This document shows, in pieces, positions 15,679 to 24,111 of a stretch of 64,000 nucleotides of DNA (positions are counted from its first letter, which is position 1; every line of letters begins with the position of its first letter). This DNA is from Chthonomonas sp035294165 (GTDB lineage: Bacteria > Armatimonadota > Chthonomonadetes > Chthonomonadales > Chthonomonadaceae): contig NZ_DATGLN010000134.1 in the NCBI RefSeq assembly GCF_035294165.1, positions 1-64,000 of the forward strand. The letters are read 5' to 3'. The notes under the pieces are model-generated. The model searched no databases. It was not told the origin of the DNA and worked only from the letters and a program-made list of their open reading frames with translations. A program made the translations under genes and the position numbers.

Positions 15679-16974
15679 CTACTGCGCCTCTTTCTCCAAA
15701 ACCACGGCACTTTCCGATACCGACCGTTCCGGTGCCTCTTTTTGGAGATGCGCCCCGAACCCTTCAAAACAGACGGTTCCCGCCCTCACCTGAAAGACGG
15801 CGGCATCCCGCAGCACCTCTTTTGGAAAACTCCGCAGGTTGGTGCAGGTAAGGAAAGTCTGACATCGTCCCTGAATCCATTTCAAGAGCCTGCGGCGCCG
15901 CACGTCGTCAAGATCGCTCATCACGTCGTCAAGCAGCATCACGGGAGGCTCTCCCACAAAACTCTCCATAAGGCAAAACTCCGCAAGCTTTAACGAGAGA
16001 GCCACCGTGCGCTGCTGCCCCTGCGACCCGTAGATGCGGGCATCCACACCGTTGATCAGAAAGACGAGATCGTCGCGCTGCGGGCCGATAAGGGTTGTGC
16101 CCCTTCGCAGCTCCTCCTCCTGCATCTGCTGCAGATGGCGCTCAAAAAGGTTCCTAAGCTGCCTCTCCTCCGCATCGTACACAACCGTAAAGGGCGAGAC
16201 CTTTTCGGCAGACGCTTCGGCGGTCAGCATTGCAGTGCCGGCTTCCTGTGTTCCCAGAGCGGTATCCGACGCGAGATCGATTCCGGACTGGTAGCGCAGC
16301 TCGAGTCGCTCTTTCCCCTCGCTTAGCTCCTCATGGATTTGGGCCACTAAAGGGATGAGACGCTCGATGTAGAACAGACGCCTTCGGATAAGCGACGTTC
16401 CGTAGCGAACCAGCTGTTCATTCCATACTTCCAGCCCAGAATCCTTTCGCGCTAGGCGCATCTCTCTCAAATCGCGCAGCAGGCGGTTGCGCTGTTCCAG
16501 CACGCGACGATAGTGACCGAGATCGTAGACATAGCGCGGGCTGATCTGCGATATCCCCATGTTGAGAAAATGACGTCTGTCGGCAGGCTCGCCTGAGACG
16601 ATAGCAAGTTCCGATGCCCCAAAGAAAACAGCGTTGAACTGGCCGAGCAAATCGAGCACACGTTCGCGCTTGAGATGGTTGATCTGCACGCTTTTGCGGT
16701 CGGTTTGAAAGAGGGTTAGAAACAGCTCCACTTCCCCTTCACGTTCTCGAACGACCTCGGCATGGATGTGAGCCTGCTCTGTGCCGGTGCGGATCATCTG
16801 CGAGTCGCGTCCGGCACGCATGGAGCGCGTGGTTGCCAGAAGCGCTATGGCTTCGAGCACATTGGTTTTGCCTTGGGCGTTCTTGCCGTAGAGGATGTTG
16901 AGGCCCTCTGCGGGTTCGAGCGTGAGTTCGGCATAGTTACGAAAATCGGTTAGGTGCAGGCGACGGATGTGCAT
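15679..16974 (-). CDS. recF: DNA replication and repair protein RecF
   Basis: SMC-like ATPase that helps RecOR load RecA at gaps. The N terminus MHIRRLHLTDFRNYAELTL and Walker A GKNAQGKTN are diagnostic. GPQRDDL, SQGQQRTVALSLKLAE (signature) and LLDDVMSDLD (Walker B) follow in order. At 431 residues it exceeds the usual 360-370, owing to an insert near residues 225-250 and a C-terminal tail after about 395. It is the first gene leftward from the repeat-rich AT region at 17.07-17.56 kb, which I read as the origin; dnaA and dnaN are not adjacent, unlike in many genomes. Confidence 0.95.
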   Translation of the reverse strand: MHIRRLHLTDFRNYAELTLEPAEGLNILYGKNAQGKTNVLEAIALLATTRSMRAGRDSQMIRTGTEQAHIHAEVVREREGEVELFLTLFQTDRKSVQINHLKRERVLDLLGQFNAVFFGASELAIVSGEPADRRHFLNMGISQISPRYVYDLGHYRRVLEQRNRLLRDLREMRLARKDSGLEVWNEQLVRYGTSLIRRRLFYIERLIPLVAQIHEELSEGKERLELRYQSGIDLASDTALGTQEAGTAMLTAEASAEKVSPFTVVYDAEERQLRNLFERHLQQMQEEELRRGTTLIGPQRDDLVFLINGVDARIYGSQGQQRTVALSLKLAEFCLMESFVGEPPVMLLDDVMSDLDDVRRRRLLKWIQGRCQTFLTCTNLRSFPKEVLRDAAVFQVRAGTVCFEGFGAHLQKEAPERSVSESAVVLEKEAQ

Positions 16975-17070
16975 AGCAACAGTAATTGTAGCAGAATGCG
17001 ACGGTACAGGTTTTGGATGCCGTTTTTGGCTGTCTCGCTTGCGTCTCCCTGCGCTCTTATAGGACTGGCA

Positions 17071-17560
17071 CTATTATTATATATAAAAAGAATCTTACTG
17101 TTATTATTATAGCGCCCCATTTTGGTGGAAAACTTTGTAATAAACTGTTCCTTTGTGTTCCTAAAATTTCGTTATTTACGCTTATTTCAACTCAAAGCAC
17201 ATTATTTTAACTTCGTAAATGTAGACATAGTTCAACTCACTTCTATCCCAGTTTTCCACCAAGATGCCCGATTTTTGGTGGAAAACTTGGTGGAAAACTG
17301 CCGATCTTGGTGGAAAACTGCCGATTTTTGGTGGAAAACTTCGGCCCAAAAATTAGGCCGAAAAACGTTTTTTTGAGGTTTTGGTGGATAGTTTTGTTGT
17401 ACAACGACGTTTTCTTAATATAGTTTTTCTTTCCTTGTCTCATAATAGGGTAATTATGTCGTATTTTGGTTTATTGGTTATTGGTGGATAGTTTTGCTAG
17501 TTTGGTGGAAAACTCGCCAATTTTGGTGGAAAACTGCATAGGTTTTGGTGGATAGTTTTG
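17071..17560. other. putative oriC: AT-rich element plus eleven DnaA-box-like motifs
   Basis: An AT-rich segment (17071-17115, with ATTATTAT and ATATAT tracts) is followed by eleven copies of one motif. Seven are GGTGGAAAACT on plus (starting 17124, 17277, 17289, 17309, 17330, 17504, 17525), one is on minus (17250-17260), and three are GGTGGATAGTTTT (from 17383, 17483, 17547). Read on minus they are AGTTTTCCACC and CTATCCACC, one or two mismatches from DnaA boxes (TTTTCCACA / TTATCCACA). The first box points through a short GC-rich patch into the AT-rich tract, as at known unwinding elements. Every gene to the left is on minus, genes to the right begin on plus, and recF/dciA flank it. Confidence 0.72.
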
Positions 17561-17805
17561 TTATTTAGCTGAAAATGAGAGTAAAACTTCGTTCACCCCA
17601 GAATCTCGCTTCCTAACCCAATTATCGGCCTCCGAACCAGGCCTCTTTACCCCCCTTGAACTGAGCCAATAAGCCCCCTTTGGTGCCCTCCGATGAGCTT
17701 TTTCCGTAATCTCTTGGCAGAGGCGCTAGGTTTTTTAAACGATGACTCAAGCGCATGAAGCCCCTCAAAGCAGGATTTTGCCGAGAGAAAGAAGAACACC
17801 AAACT
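17561..17805. other. non-coding stretch between putative origin and first rightward gene
   Basis: No repeat motif and no convincing gene are visible. It should contain the promoter of the glycosidase gene that starts at 17806, but I cannot point to a clear -35/-10 pair. Frames that extend into it from downstream lack the hydrophobic signal peptide at their start. Confidence 0.4.
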
Positions 17806-20800
17806 ATGTTTTGCACCCGTAAAGCCCTTTTGCCCGTGCTCTTCCTGTTCGGCCTGTTCCTAACGCTCTGGCCGGTTGCAGGTCAGTCTAGCCCGGAGGG
17901 ATGGAGCTGGATATGGAGCCCGGATGGAAACCATCCTCCGGAAACGCTTTTTTTCCGGCTCCGCTTTCGCCTACCACGTCGCCCGACCTCCGCAGTGCTT
18001 TATATAACGGCCGATGATGCTTTCGAGGCCTACATCAACCAGAGTCGCAAGCCCGTGGCCACAGGGGATGACTGGACGACCGTGCGAAGTTTCGATGTGA
18101 CTTCCTACTTGCATACAGGGCTGAACCTACTGGCAGTGGAGTGTCAGAACCAACGCGGGCCGGGTGGGCTGCTTTTCAAATTGGTGGTAACGATAAGCCC
18201 TAACAACGTGCTTACCCTGGTCTCCGACGGCAACGTGCGGGTAAGTCGGCATCCACCGATCGCTTGGAACTCCCTAAAGCTGAACGACGCCGGTTGGCAG
18301 CACGCCTTGGTCGTCGCTCCGGTGGGAGGAGGAGTATGGGGGCCGCTGCACGGCTCACTCTCTTTCGACTACTCCCGCATCGTGCGTGTTTGGGACCTCG
18401 CTCAAGGGCTTCCTCAGGGCGCCGATCTCTACCAGGCTCCGCGCCCGCTTGGAGCGCGTATGCCCATGATGTCGAGCATGACGAGTGTGGACGACATGAA
18501 GCTCGTGGCCAATGCCGGCTTCACGCTGTTCCAATCCAACTCGGATAACCTCTCTACGGAGGAGGAAGCCCCTGGCAAATGGAACTGGACGGTGCCCGCA
18601 CAGGCCTGCGCAACGGCTCATCGCCTTGGGTTGGACTGGAGCTATTTCGAGCATGAAGCCTTTCCACCCCCGTGGTATCGCGAGAAGGTGCCGTTTACCC
18701 GCATCGAGTGCATGGAGCATCACCTGCCGGTGCAGGCCTTCTCGCCATGGGACCCCACCTGGAAAACGTTTATTGAGCAGGGCTATGCCGCCTTAGCCAA
18801 GGAGTTTGGGGAGGCTGCCGAGCCGCAGGGGGCAGGCGCCGACGCCGGTACTCTTAACGTGCTCTGCGTAGGCGTTCACGGCGATTACGGGCAGGCAGGT
18901 CTGCTGACTGGCGGGAGGGTACGGGTTCCGGAACAGCGGGAGGACTGGATTAAGCGCTTTGGAAATGCGCATGACCACCTCGGTTTTTGGTGCGCCGACC
19001 CCTTAGCTCAGGCCGACTTCCGCAAGTCCATACTGGAGAAGTACCACACGCTAAGCGCCCTGAATGCGGCATGGCATACCCACTACCAAAGCACCGACGA
19101 CATTGCCTATCCCTCCGATCTCTACGACCCGCCCGATTTTCCCGATCGTCAACACTACCTCGATTTCATCGAGTGGTATCGCGATAGCGTGGGGCGAGCC
19201 ATTCGATGGAACCTAGAGGCCGCCCGAAAGAACTTCCCCAATACCCTCCTACTGCTGCCTGCCGGCTTCGCCGATGAAGACCTACGCGGTGGAAACGACA
19301 ACAGCCTTATCCCCAAGTTGGCAGCGCGCTACAATGCCGCCGTGCTTTCGTATCATGGTGGCGCCAAGCCCTTTGCGCAGAATGCGGCCACAGAGTTAGG
19401 GCGCTTAGGAAGTGCCTGCCGCTTCTATGGAGCCCCGCTGTGGATAGCCACACCGGGGAGCCTTACACCCGATCAAACGGTGGCACGCATCTATGAGGCC
19501 GCATCGCAAGGGGCTGCCGGTTATTTCGACTGGGCGAGTAATGTGCTCTCCGATGCCAACAGGAACGTCTACTATCGTTACGGGCGATTTCTGCAGATTG
19601 ACCGGCCCATCGTGGATGTGGCCATGTTCTATCCGGCGAAAGCGCAGGAGATAAGGCCTCAGGAGGGCTACAACGAGACCTTCGCACGTGCCTGCGCCGA
19701 ACTTAGAGACTATGCCGACTTCGACATCGTGGACGATCGAATGGTGGACGATGGCTGTCTCAACAACTACCGCATTCTTGCCCTATGGGAGGGGACGATC
19801 TGCCAGCCGCAGACCCTACAAAAAATCAAGGAGTGGGTAAACAACGGCGGGGTGCTCATCGCCTACGATTTCGGCAAGGTGACCGATTTTAGCGGCGATA
19901 TCTCCTGGTTTAAAGACCTGTTTGGGTATGTCCAAGACCTACAGCCCGCCTATATGCGAGAGCGCTATTTGGGCGATTTACCTAGCACCTACCGCATTCC
20001 CGTGGGAGACCCGGAAATGGCCGGATTTCTAGAGGGGCAGTGGGCCGAGCCGGACACCAACGAGGGAACCGCACGAAGGTGGACGGGTGAGACGGCCACG
20101 GTGCGCCTACCGCTCGATGTACAGAAGCGCTATGTGTTGGTTGTCCATGCCAGCATTCCACCGGAGGCAGCAAACCTCAAACATGAACTTTTGGTGAACG
20201 GCCGGAAGCTAGGCGACCTTGACACTGTAGGCGATGTGCGCTATCGCTTTTTGCTACCTACCGACCTCTTTGAGGACAACCTGCAGGATCGCGTTGCCCT
20301 GGTCAGTCTCACATTTCGCTCGCAAACTTTTCTGCCGCCCAAAAGCGCAACAGGTACTGCTGGGCCTGGCCCTTTGGGCATCCACGTGGAGTCGGTGGGT
20401 GTGATGGCGCTGGAGGGGGCCGGATCGGAAAGCCCGGAGGAGATCATCGAGAAAGCGCCTGTGCCTCCCGGCCGCATCCGCTCCTATATTGACCTAAGTC
20501 ACCTCACCTCACCTACATCATCCCAAAGCTGGGTGCGACGCTATGGCAAGGGGCTAACCATCTACTTTCCTGCGACCCGCGATCTCCTCAAAGGCTATCT
20601 GCAGGTCATTCGTTTCGCTATTTACCACCTGAGCCAGATCGACCCCGGCCGGAAAGACGCTCTGCCGATAGATGATGCTGCGGACGGGGTCTATGCAACT
20701 CTCTTCCCCGACAAAATTCTCTATTACAACTCCACCGACACAGAGAAGACGGAGCATATCGTCATCCCCCCGGAAGATTTCGCCATGTGGAAAGACCAGG

Positions 20801-21300
20801 TGACCGTTCCTCTACAAAACGAGTGGACACTCCGCCTACCCCCGCACAGCATTGGTGCTATCTACTTCGGCACACCGCCGCAGGAGCTGCTCTACGAGTG
20901 CGAAGGCTTCACGCAGCCCAACGGCATGAAACCGCGTACTTCATCCGACTGCAGCCCCGGTGGCCCCGGCCCCACCTGTCTCTTTGTGGCCGCGGGAAAA
21001 AGCATCAGCACGCGTTTCCGCATCGAGGTGCCGGGAACCTATAGGGTTTTCTATCGTGCCCTCCATGGAGAACAAGTCGCCCCTGCCCAAATCCAGGTAG
21101 ATGGCCAGCCCGTCGCCGGAGACGATAGCCTCCACGGCCAGACGCGACTGGCAGGAACGGTAAGTTTAACGGCCGGAATCCACACACTCACCCTAACGGC
21201 CCTACCCAATTTGGCCGTGCGGGCCGACTTTGTTCTGCTCTCTAACGACCCAGATGTGGCCGGCTACACGTTTGCCCTACAAGCCACTCCGGTGAACTAA
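17806..21300 (+). CDS. large secreted glycosidase-like protein
   Basis: A 1164-residue extracytoplasmic protein, probably acting on a polysaccharide. A signal peptide (residues 1-27, basic then hydrophobic, ending PVAGQSS) decides the start at ATG 17806; an upstream in-frame ATG adds 17 hydrophilic residues. A jelly-roll domain (about 30-165, WSWIWSP, DDAFEAYINQ) like those in rhamnosidases and galactosidases comes next, then a TIM-barrel-like region (about 205-600; SYFEHEAFPPPWY, VGVHGDYGQ, GAAGYFDW) reminiscent of GH42-type beta-galactosidases. A flavodoxin-like segment and a C-terminal carbohydrate-binding-like domain (PGTYRVFYRA ... DFVLLS) follow. The catalytic residues are not certain. 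It lies 48 bases before the fucosidase gene. Confidence 0.65.
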   Translation: MFCTRKALLPVLFLFGLFLTLWPVAGQSSPEGWSWIWSPDGNHPPETLFFRLRFRLPRRPTSAVLYITADDAFEAYINQSRKPVATGDDWTTVRSFDVTSYLHTGLNLLAVECQNQRGPGGLLFKLVVTISPNNVLTLVSDGNVRVSRHPPIAWNSLKLNDAGWQHALVVAPVGGGVWGPLHGSLSFDYSRIVRVWDLAQGLPQGADLYQAPRPLGARMPMMSSMTSVDDMKLVANAGFTLFQSNSDNLSTEEEAPGKWNWTVPAQACATAHRLGLDWSYFEHEAFPPPWYREKVPFTRIECMEHHLPVQAFSPWDPTWKTFIEQGYAALAKEFGEAAEPQGAGADAGTLNVLCVGVHGDYGQAGLLTGGRVRVPEQREDWIKRFGNAHDHLGFWCADPLAQADFRKSILEKYHTLSALNAAWHTHYQSTDDIAYPSDLYDPPDFPDRQHYLDFIEWYRDSVGRAIRWNLEAARKNFPNTLLLLPAGFADEDLRGGNDNSLIPKLAARYNAAVLSYHGGAKPFAQNAATELGRLGSACRFYGAPLWIATPGSLTPDQTVARIYEAASQGAAGYFDWASNVLSDANRNVYYRYGRFLQIDRPIVDVAMFYPAKAQEIRPQEGYNETFARACAELRDYADFDIVDDRMVDDGCLNNYRILALWEGTICQPQTLQKIKEWVNNGGVLIAYDFGKVTDFSGDISWFKDLFGYVQDLQPAYMRERYLGDLPSTYRIPVGDPEMAGFLEGQWAEPDTNEGTARRWTGETATVRLPLDVQKRYVLVVHASIPPEAANLKHELLVNGRKLGDLDTVGDVRYRFLLPTDLFEDNLQDRVALVSLTFRSQTFLPPKSATGTAGPGPLGIHVESVGVMALEGAGSESPEEIIEKAPVPPGRIRSYIDLSHLTSPTSSQSWVRRYGKGLTIYFPATRDLLKGYLQVIRFAIYHLSQIDPGRKDALPIDDAADGVYATLFPDKILYYNSTDTEKTEHIVIPPEDFAMWKDQVTVPLQNEWTLRLPPHSIGAIYFGTPPQELLYECEGFTQPNGMKPRTSSDCSPGGPGPTCLFVAAGKSISTRFRIEVPGTYRVFYRALHGEQVAPAQIQVDGQPVAGDDSLHGQTRLAGTVSLTAGIHTLTLTALPNLAVRADFVLLSNDPDVAGYTFALQATPVN

Positions 21301-21348
21301 ACGCAACTTTCAAGGCAAAAGCTAGCTATTGAACCAAGGAGAATAACC

Positions 21349-23376
21349 ATGTCATCTAGACGACGTTTGTATTCTATTTCAAGATGGTTCGCGATCGGTG
21401 TCGCCGCTTTACTCCTTCTCATCCCCTGCCTTGGTTGGGGACAGGGAGGGGCATCATCGCAAGCCCAACTTATCGATCCCTCGCAGCCCTACTGGTTGCA
21501 GTGGAAGAGCATGTATCCCGACCGGGTTGCAGCTATTCTACGAACTGCCGACGAGGTCATTGCCCACGGTCCGTTTCAAGCGAACTGGGTCTCTCTAGAC
21601 CACTATCAGATTCCAAAATGGTACCTAGACGCTAAGCTGGGCATTTTCATTCACTGGGGAGTCTACTCTGTTCCTGCTTTTGGTAGCGAATGGTATCCAC
21701 GGGAAATGTATCTTCAAGGCAGCGCCACTTTCAAACATCATGTTGCCACCTACGGGCCGCAAAATAAGTTTGGCTATAAAAACTTCATCCCGATGTTTGA
21801 AGCGGAGAAGTTCGACCCGATGGCCTGGGCGAAGCTTTTCAAGGCGGCCGGTGCCAAGTATGTCGTCCCCGTTGCGGAGCATCATGATGGCTTCGCTATG
21901 TACGACTCCGATCTCACCACTTGGTGCGCCGCCAAAATGGGGCCGAAGCGCGACATCATCGGCGAGCTGGCACAGGCAGTGCGCAAGGAGGGGCTTATTT
22001 TTGGACTTTCTACCCATCGGGAGGAGCACTGGTGGTTCTACAATGGAGGAATGCAGTTCGATTCGGATGTGAGAGACCCCAAGTACTATTCCCTCTACGG
22101 CCCTGCGGCTCCGGAGAACGTGCCGCCTACCAAAGCCTTCTTAGACGACTGGCTCGCACGTGACTGCGAGTTAGTAGATAAGTACCATCCACAAATCGTC
22201 TGGTTCGATTGGTGGATCAACACGCCCGCTTTCCGGCCTTATCTGCAGCGCTTTGCGGCCTACTACTACGACCGTGCAGCACAGTGGCACAAAGGGGTGG
22301 TCATTAACTACAAGTACGCCGCTTTCCCCCCACAAGCTGCCGTGCTCGATCTGGAAAGAGGTGAAATGGAGGGGATTCGACCACGATTCTGGCAGACCGA
22401 TACCTCTATTTCAAATAACTCATGGGGCTATGTAACTCAGCAGGATTTCAAAACCCCAGAGCAGGTTGTGCACGAACTTGTTGACATTGTGAGCAAGAAC
22501 GGATGCCTCCTACTCAACATCGGGCCGAAATCGGACGGCACAATCCCTCAGGAAGAGGTGGACGTTCTGTTGAACATGGGCAAATGGTTGAAAATAAACG
22601 GAGAGGCGATCTACGGCACCCGTCCGTGGGTGATCTATGGAGAAGGCCCCACGAGAGTCAAAGGAGGCGCTTTTAGCGATACCAGCCACAGCGCCTACAC
22701 GCCGGAGGATATTCGCTTCACAACAAAGGGCAACACCCTCTATGCCATCGTTATGGCATGGCCACAGGACGGTGTGGTGCGCATCCGCTCCCTCGGCACC
22801 GATGCGCGCTTCGCCACGGGAAGCGTCCGCTCTATTCAACTGCTCGGTAGTTCGGCTCGATTGCACTGGGAACAGACATCGGACGCGCTTGTAGTTCAAC
22901 TTCCTTCTCAAAAGCCCTGTGACTACGCCTATACGCTAAAGATAACGGGTCTCCGTCCAGCTCCCCAACTGCCCATCACCGCCAACGGCCTCCGGCTCGA
23001 TGCCGAACACGCCCAACTCCACGGAAATCAGATACAGATAGAAAATAGCTACGGTGAGTCGGATATAGGGTACTGGGACGATCCTGCCGATTGGGTTTCC
23101 TGGAAGGTGCATTTGCCGGCCGGCGTTTATCGCCTAGAGGCGCGCGTTTCGGCGGTGGCTCCCTCGGCCATTACGCTGCAGATAGGCGATAAACGCTTTA
23201 CCCTGGCGGTGCCCGCCACCGGTGGCTGGGGCGATGCCAAAGAGATGCCGGTGGGAACGCTTACCGTCGCACATACCGGAGATTATGAGCTTACCGTGCG
23301 CGCCGCCGATGCTGCCCATTGGAAAGCCGTAAACCTCTTTGAGGTGCGGCTTGTTCCCGAGAAAGGGGCTTCCTAG
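21349..23376 (+). CDS. secreted alpha-L-fucosidase, GH29
   Basis: A 675-residue exported enzyme releasing terminal L-fucose. A signal peptide (about residues 1-33) is followed by the GH29 barrel: WYLDAKLGIFIHWGVYSVPA, YVVPVAEHHDGFAMYDS, KRDIIGELAQAVRK and IVWFDWW with the likely nucleophile Asp287. The CLLLNIGPKSDGTIP signature comes near residue 390, then a beta-sandwich and a C-terminal galactose-binding-like domain (about 555-675). AAGGAGAATAACC gives a strong ribosome site. It is cotranscribed with the upstream glycosidase-like gene, suggesting joint breakdown of a fucosylated glycan. Confidence 0.93.
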   Translation: MSSRRRLYSISRWFAIGVAALLLLIPCLGWGQGGASSQAQLIDPSQPYWLQWKSMYPDRVAAILRTADEVIAHGPFQANWVSLDHYQIPKWYLDAKLGIFIHWGVYSVPAFGSEWYPREMYLQGSATFKHHVATYGPQNKFGYKNFIPMFEAEKFDPMAWAKLFKAAGAKYVVPVAEHHDGFAMYDSDLTTWCAAKMGPKRDIIGELAQAVRKEGLIFGLSTHREEHWWFYNGGMQFDSDVRDPKYYSLYGPAAPENVPPTKAFLDDWLARDCELVDKYHPQIVWFDWWINTPAFRPYLQRFAAYYYDRAAQWHKGVVINYKYAAFPPQAAVLDLERGEMEGIRPRFWQTDTSISNNSWGYVTQQDFKTPEQVVHELVDIVSKNGCLLLNIGPKSDGTIPQEEVDVLLNMGKWLKINGEAIYGTRPWVIYGEGPTRVKGGAFSDTSHSAYTPEDIRFTTKGNTLYAIVMAWPQDGVVRIRSLGTDARFATGSVRSIQLLGSSARLHWEQTSDALVVQLPSQKPCDYAYTLKITGLRPAPQLPITANGLRLDAEHAQLHGNQIQIENSYGESDIGYWDDPADWVSWKVHLPAGVYRLEARVSAVAPSAITLQIGDKRFTLAVPATGGWGDAKEMPVGTLTVAHTGDYELTVRAADAAHWKAVNLFEVRLVPEKGAS

Positions 23377-23384
23377 AGAGTCAA

Positions 23385-23403
23385 AAACTTTTTGAAAAAG
23401 TTT
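23385..23403. repeat. AT-rich inverted repeat after the fucosidase gene
   Basis: AAACTTTTT and AAAAAGTTT are perfectly complementary around one G, nine bases after the fucosidase stop and just before the promoter of the small RNA. It is not followed by a T tract, so at most it is a weak terminator or mRNA end hairpin. Confidence 0.4.
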
Positions 23404-23413
23404 CCCAAAACTC

Positions 23414-23442
23414 TTGTCAAATCTGGCTAACTGTGTTATAAT
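23414..23442 (+). promoter_or_regulatory. sigma70-type promoter of small RNA
   Basis: TTGTCA (23414-23419) and TATAAT (23437-23442) are separated by exactly 17 bases, a near-consensus housekeeping promoter. The start site should lie near 23449. No coding frame follows before the terminator at 23557-23594. Confidence 0.8.
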
Positions 23443-23448
23443 ATCATT

Positions 23449-23594
23449 GTACATCGGCCGCACGGTGCGTTGGGGGGACGACCGTGAGGCCAGGGAGGCC
23501 TCGCTCCCGCAGACCGGATAGGGAGACCGGTACTTCGTGCGGAGCTGGAGCCAAGTGCAGGGCAGCAATTGGGGGGATTGCTGCCCTGCTTTTA
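23449..23594 (+). ncRNA. unassigned structured small RNA, about 145 nt
   Basis: A free-standing transcription unit with a near-consensus promoter at one end and a perfect 13-bp Rho-independent terminator at the other. Between them I can draw consecutive hairpins: ACGGT/ACCGT (23462-23485), GAGGCC/GGCCTC with an AGGGA loop (23486-23502), and GCTCC-GCA/TGCGGAGC (23503-23545) enclosing ACCGG/CCGGT (23513-23531). No start codon with a ribosome site is present. It lacks the SRP RNA GGAA-loop signature, RNase P or tmRNA motifs, and I could not match it to a known riboswitch. It could be 6S-like or a new class. The 3' end faces the convergent SRPBCC gene. Confidence 0.65.
23557..23594 (+). terminator. 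13-bp-stem terminator of small RNA
   Basis: GCAGGGCAGCAAT (23557-23569) pairs perfectly with ATTGCTGCCCTGC (23577-23589) around a TGGGGGG loop, followed by TTTTA. Its last bases touch the stop codon of the minus-strand SRPBCC gene. Confidence 0.88.
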
Positions 23595-24047
23595 TGTGGT
23601 CTCTAAGATTTCCTTCGTCCGCCGATGCCGGTAAGCAAACAACGCCTCCACCCTGCGCCCCACAACCATGCGCTCCACCCTCGCTCCCAGCCCTCCGAGA
23701 GGAAGTTCGTACTCCACCAGGTCGCTAAGGCGGGTTTGATGGGGGCTAAGGGCCTCGAAACGATGGGTGTGCTGCCATCGGCGAAACGGCCCTGCCTCCT
23801 GCCTGTCGGTGAAACTGTGAGGTGGGTTGTACTCCACGATGCGTGTTTTCATGGTGATGGGGAGGAAGCCGAGGAGGGAGACGCGGATAAGGTAGAGTGC
23901 ACCCTGTTGCATGGGGGGACGTTGTCCTAGAATGCGGGGTCGCAGTAGGGGCGGAGTGAGGAGAAGGAGGGAGTCCACTTTGTTGTGAAACTCCCAAACG
24001 CGCTCTAGGGGTGCGTTGATCTGGCAGACAAACAGGCGTTGGGGCAT
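23592..24047 (-). CDS. SRPBCC-fold ligand-binding/coenzyme-binding protein
   Basis: A 151-residue START/SRPBCC superfamily protein (polyketide-cyclase-like); the ligand is unknown. It opens with PQRLFVCQINAPLERVWEFH, the typical first strand and helix, and includes MKTRIVEYNPPHSFTDRQEAG, HTHRFEAL and SDLVEYELPLGG in the expected order, ending with a long C-terminal helix. ATG 24047 is chosen because GAGGAA precedes it by eight bases and the fold starts there; the 35 upstream codons look non-coding. It diverges from the cyclophilin gene across 64 bases and converges on the small RNA terminator. Confidence 0.82.
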   Translation of the reverse strand: MPQRLFVCQINAPLERVWEFHNKVDSLLLLTPPLLRPRILGQRPPMQQGALYLIRVSLLGFLPITMKTRIVEYNPPHSFTDRQEAGPFRRWQHTHRFEALSPHQTRLSDLVEYELPLGGLGARVERMVVGRRVEALFAYRHRRTKEILETT

Positions 24048-24111
24048 GTATGTTGTTCCTCTTTTCAAAGCAGGTACACTGTTGTTACGAACAAGAGGAA
24101 GGAAAATTGAG

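Noticed and set aside
17124..17555. CRISPR array
   Set aside because: The repeat unit is only 11-13 bases, spacings are irregular (11 to over 100 bases), one copy is inverted, and no cas gene is present.
16975..17805. dnaA or dnaN near the putative origin
   Set aside because: No frame in this stretch or its neighbours shows DnaA AAA+ or sliding-clamp motifs; the origin call rests on boxes, AT tract, recF/dciA and strand switch only.
23449..23594. SRP (4.5S) RNA or 6S RNA identity for the small RNA
   Set aside because: The SRP tetraloop/asymmetric-loop signature is absent, and the length and separate hairpins do not fit the single long rod of 6S RNA.
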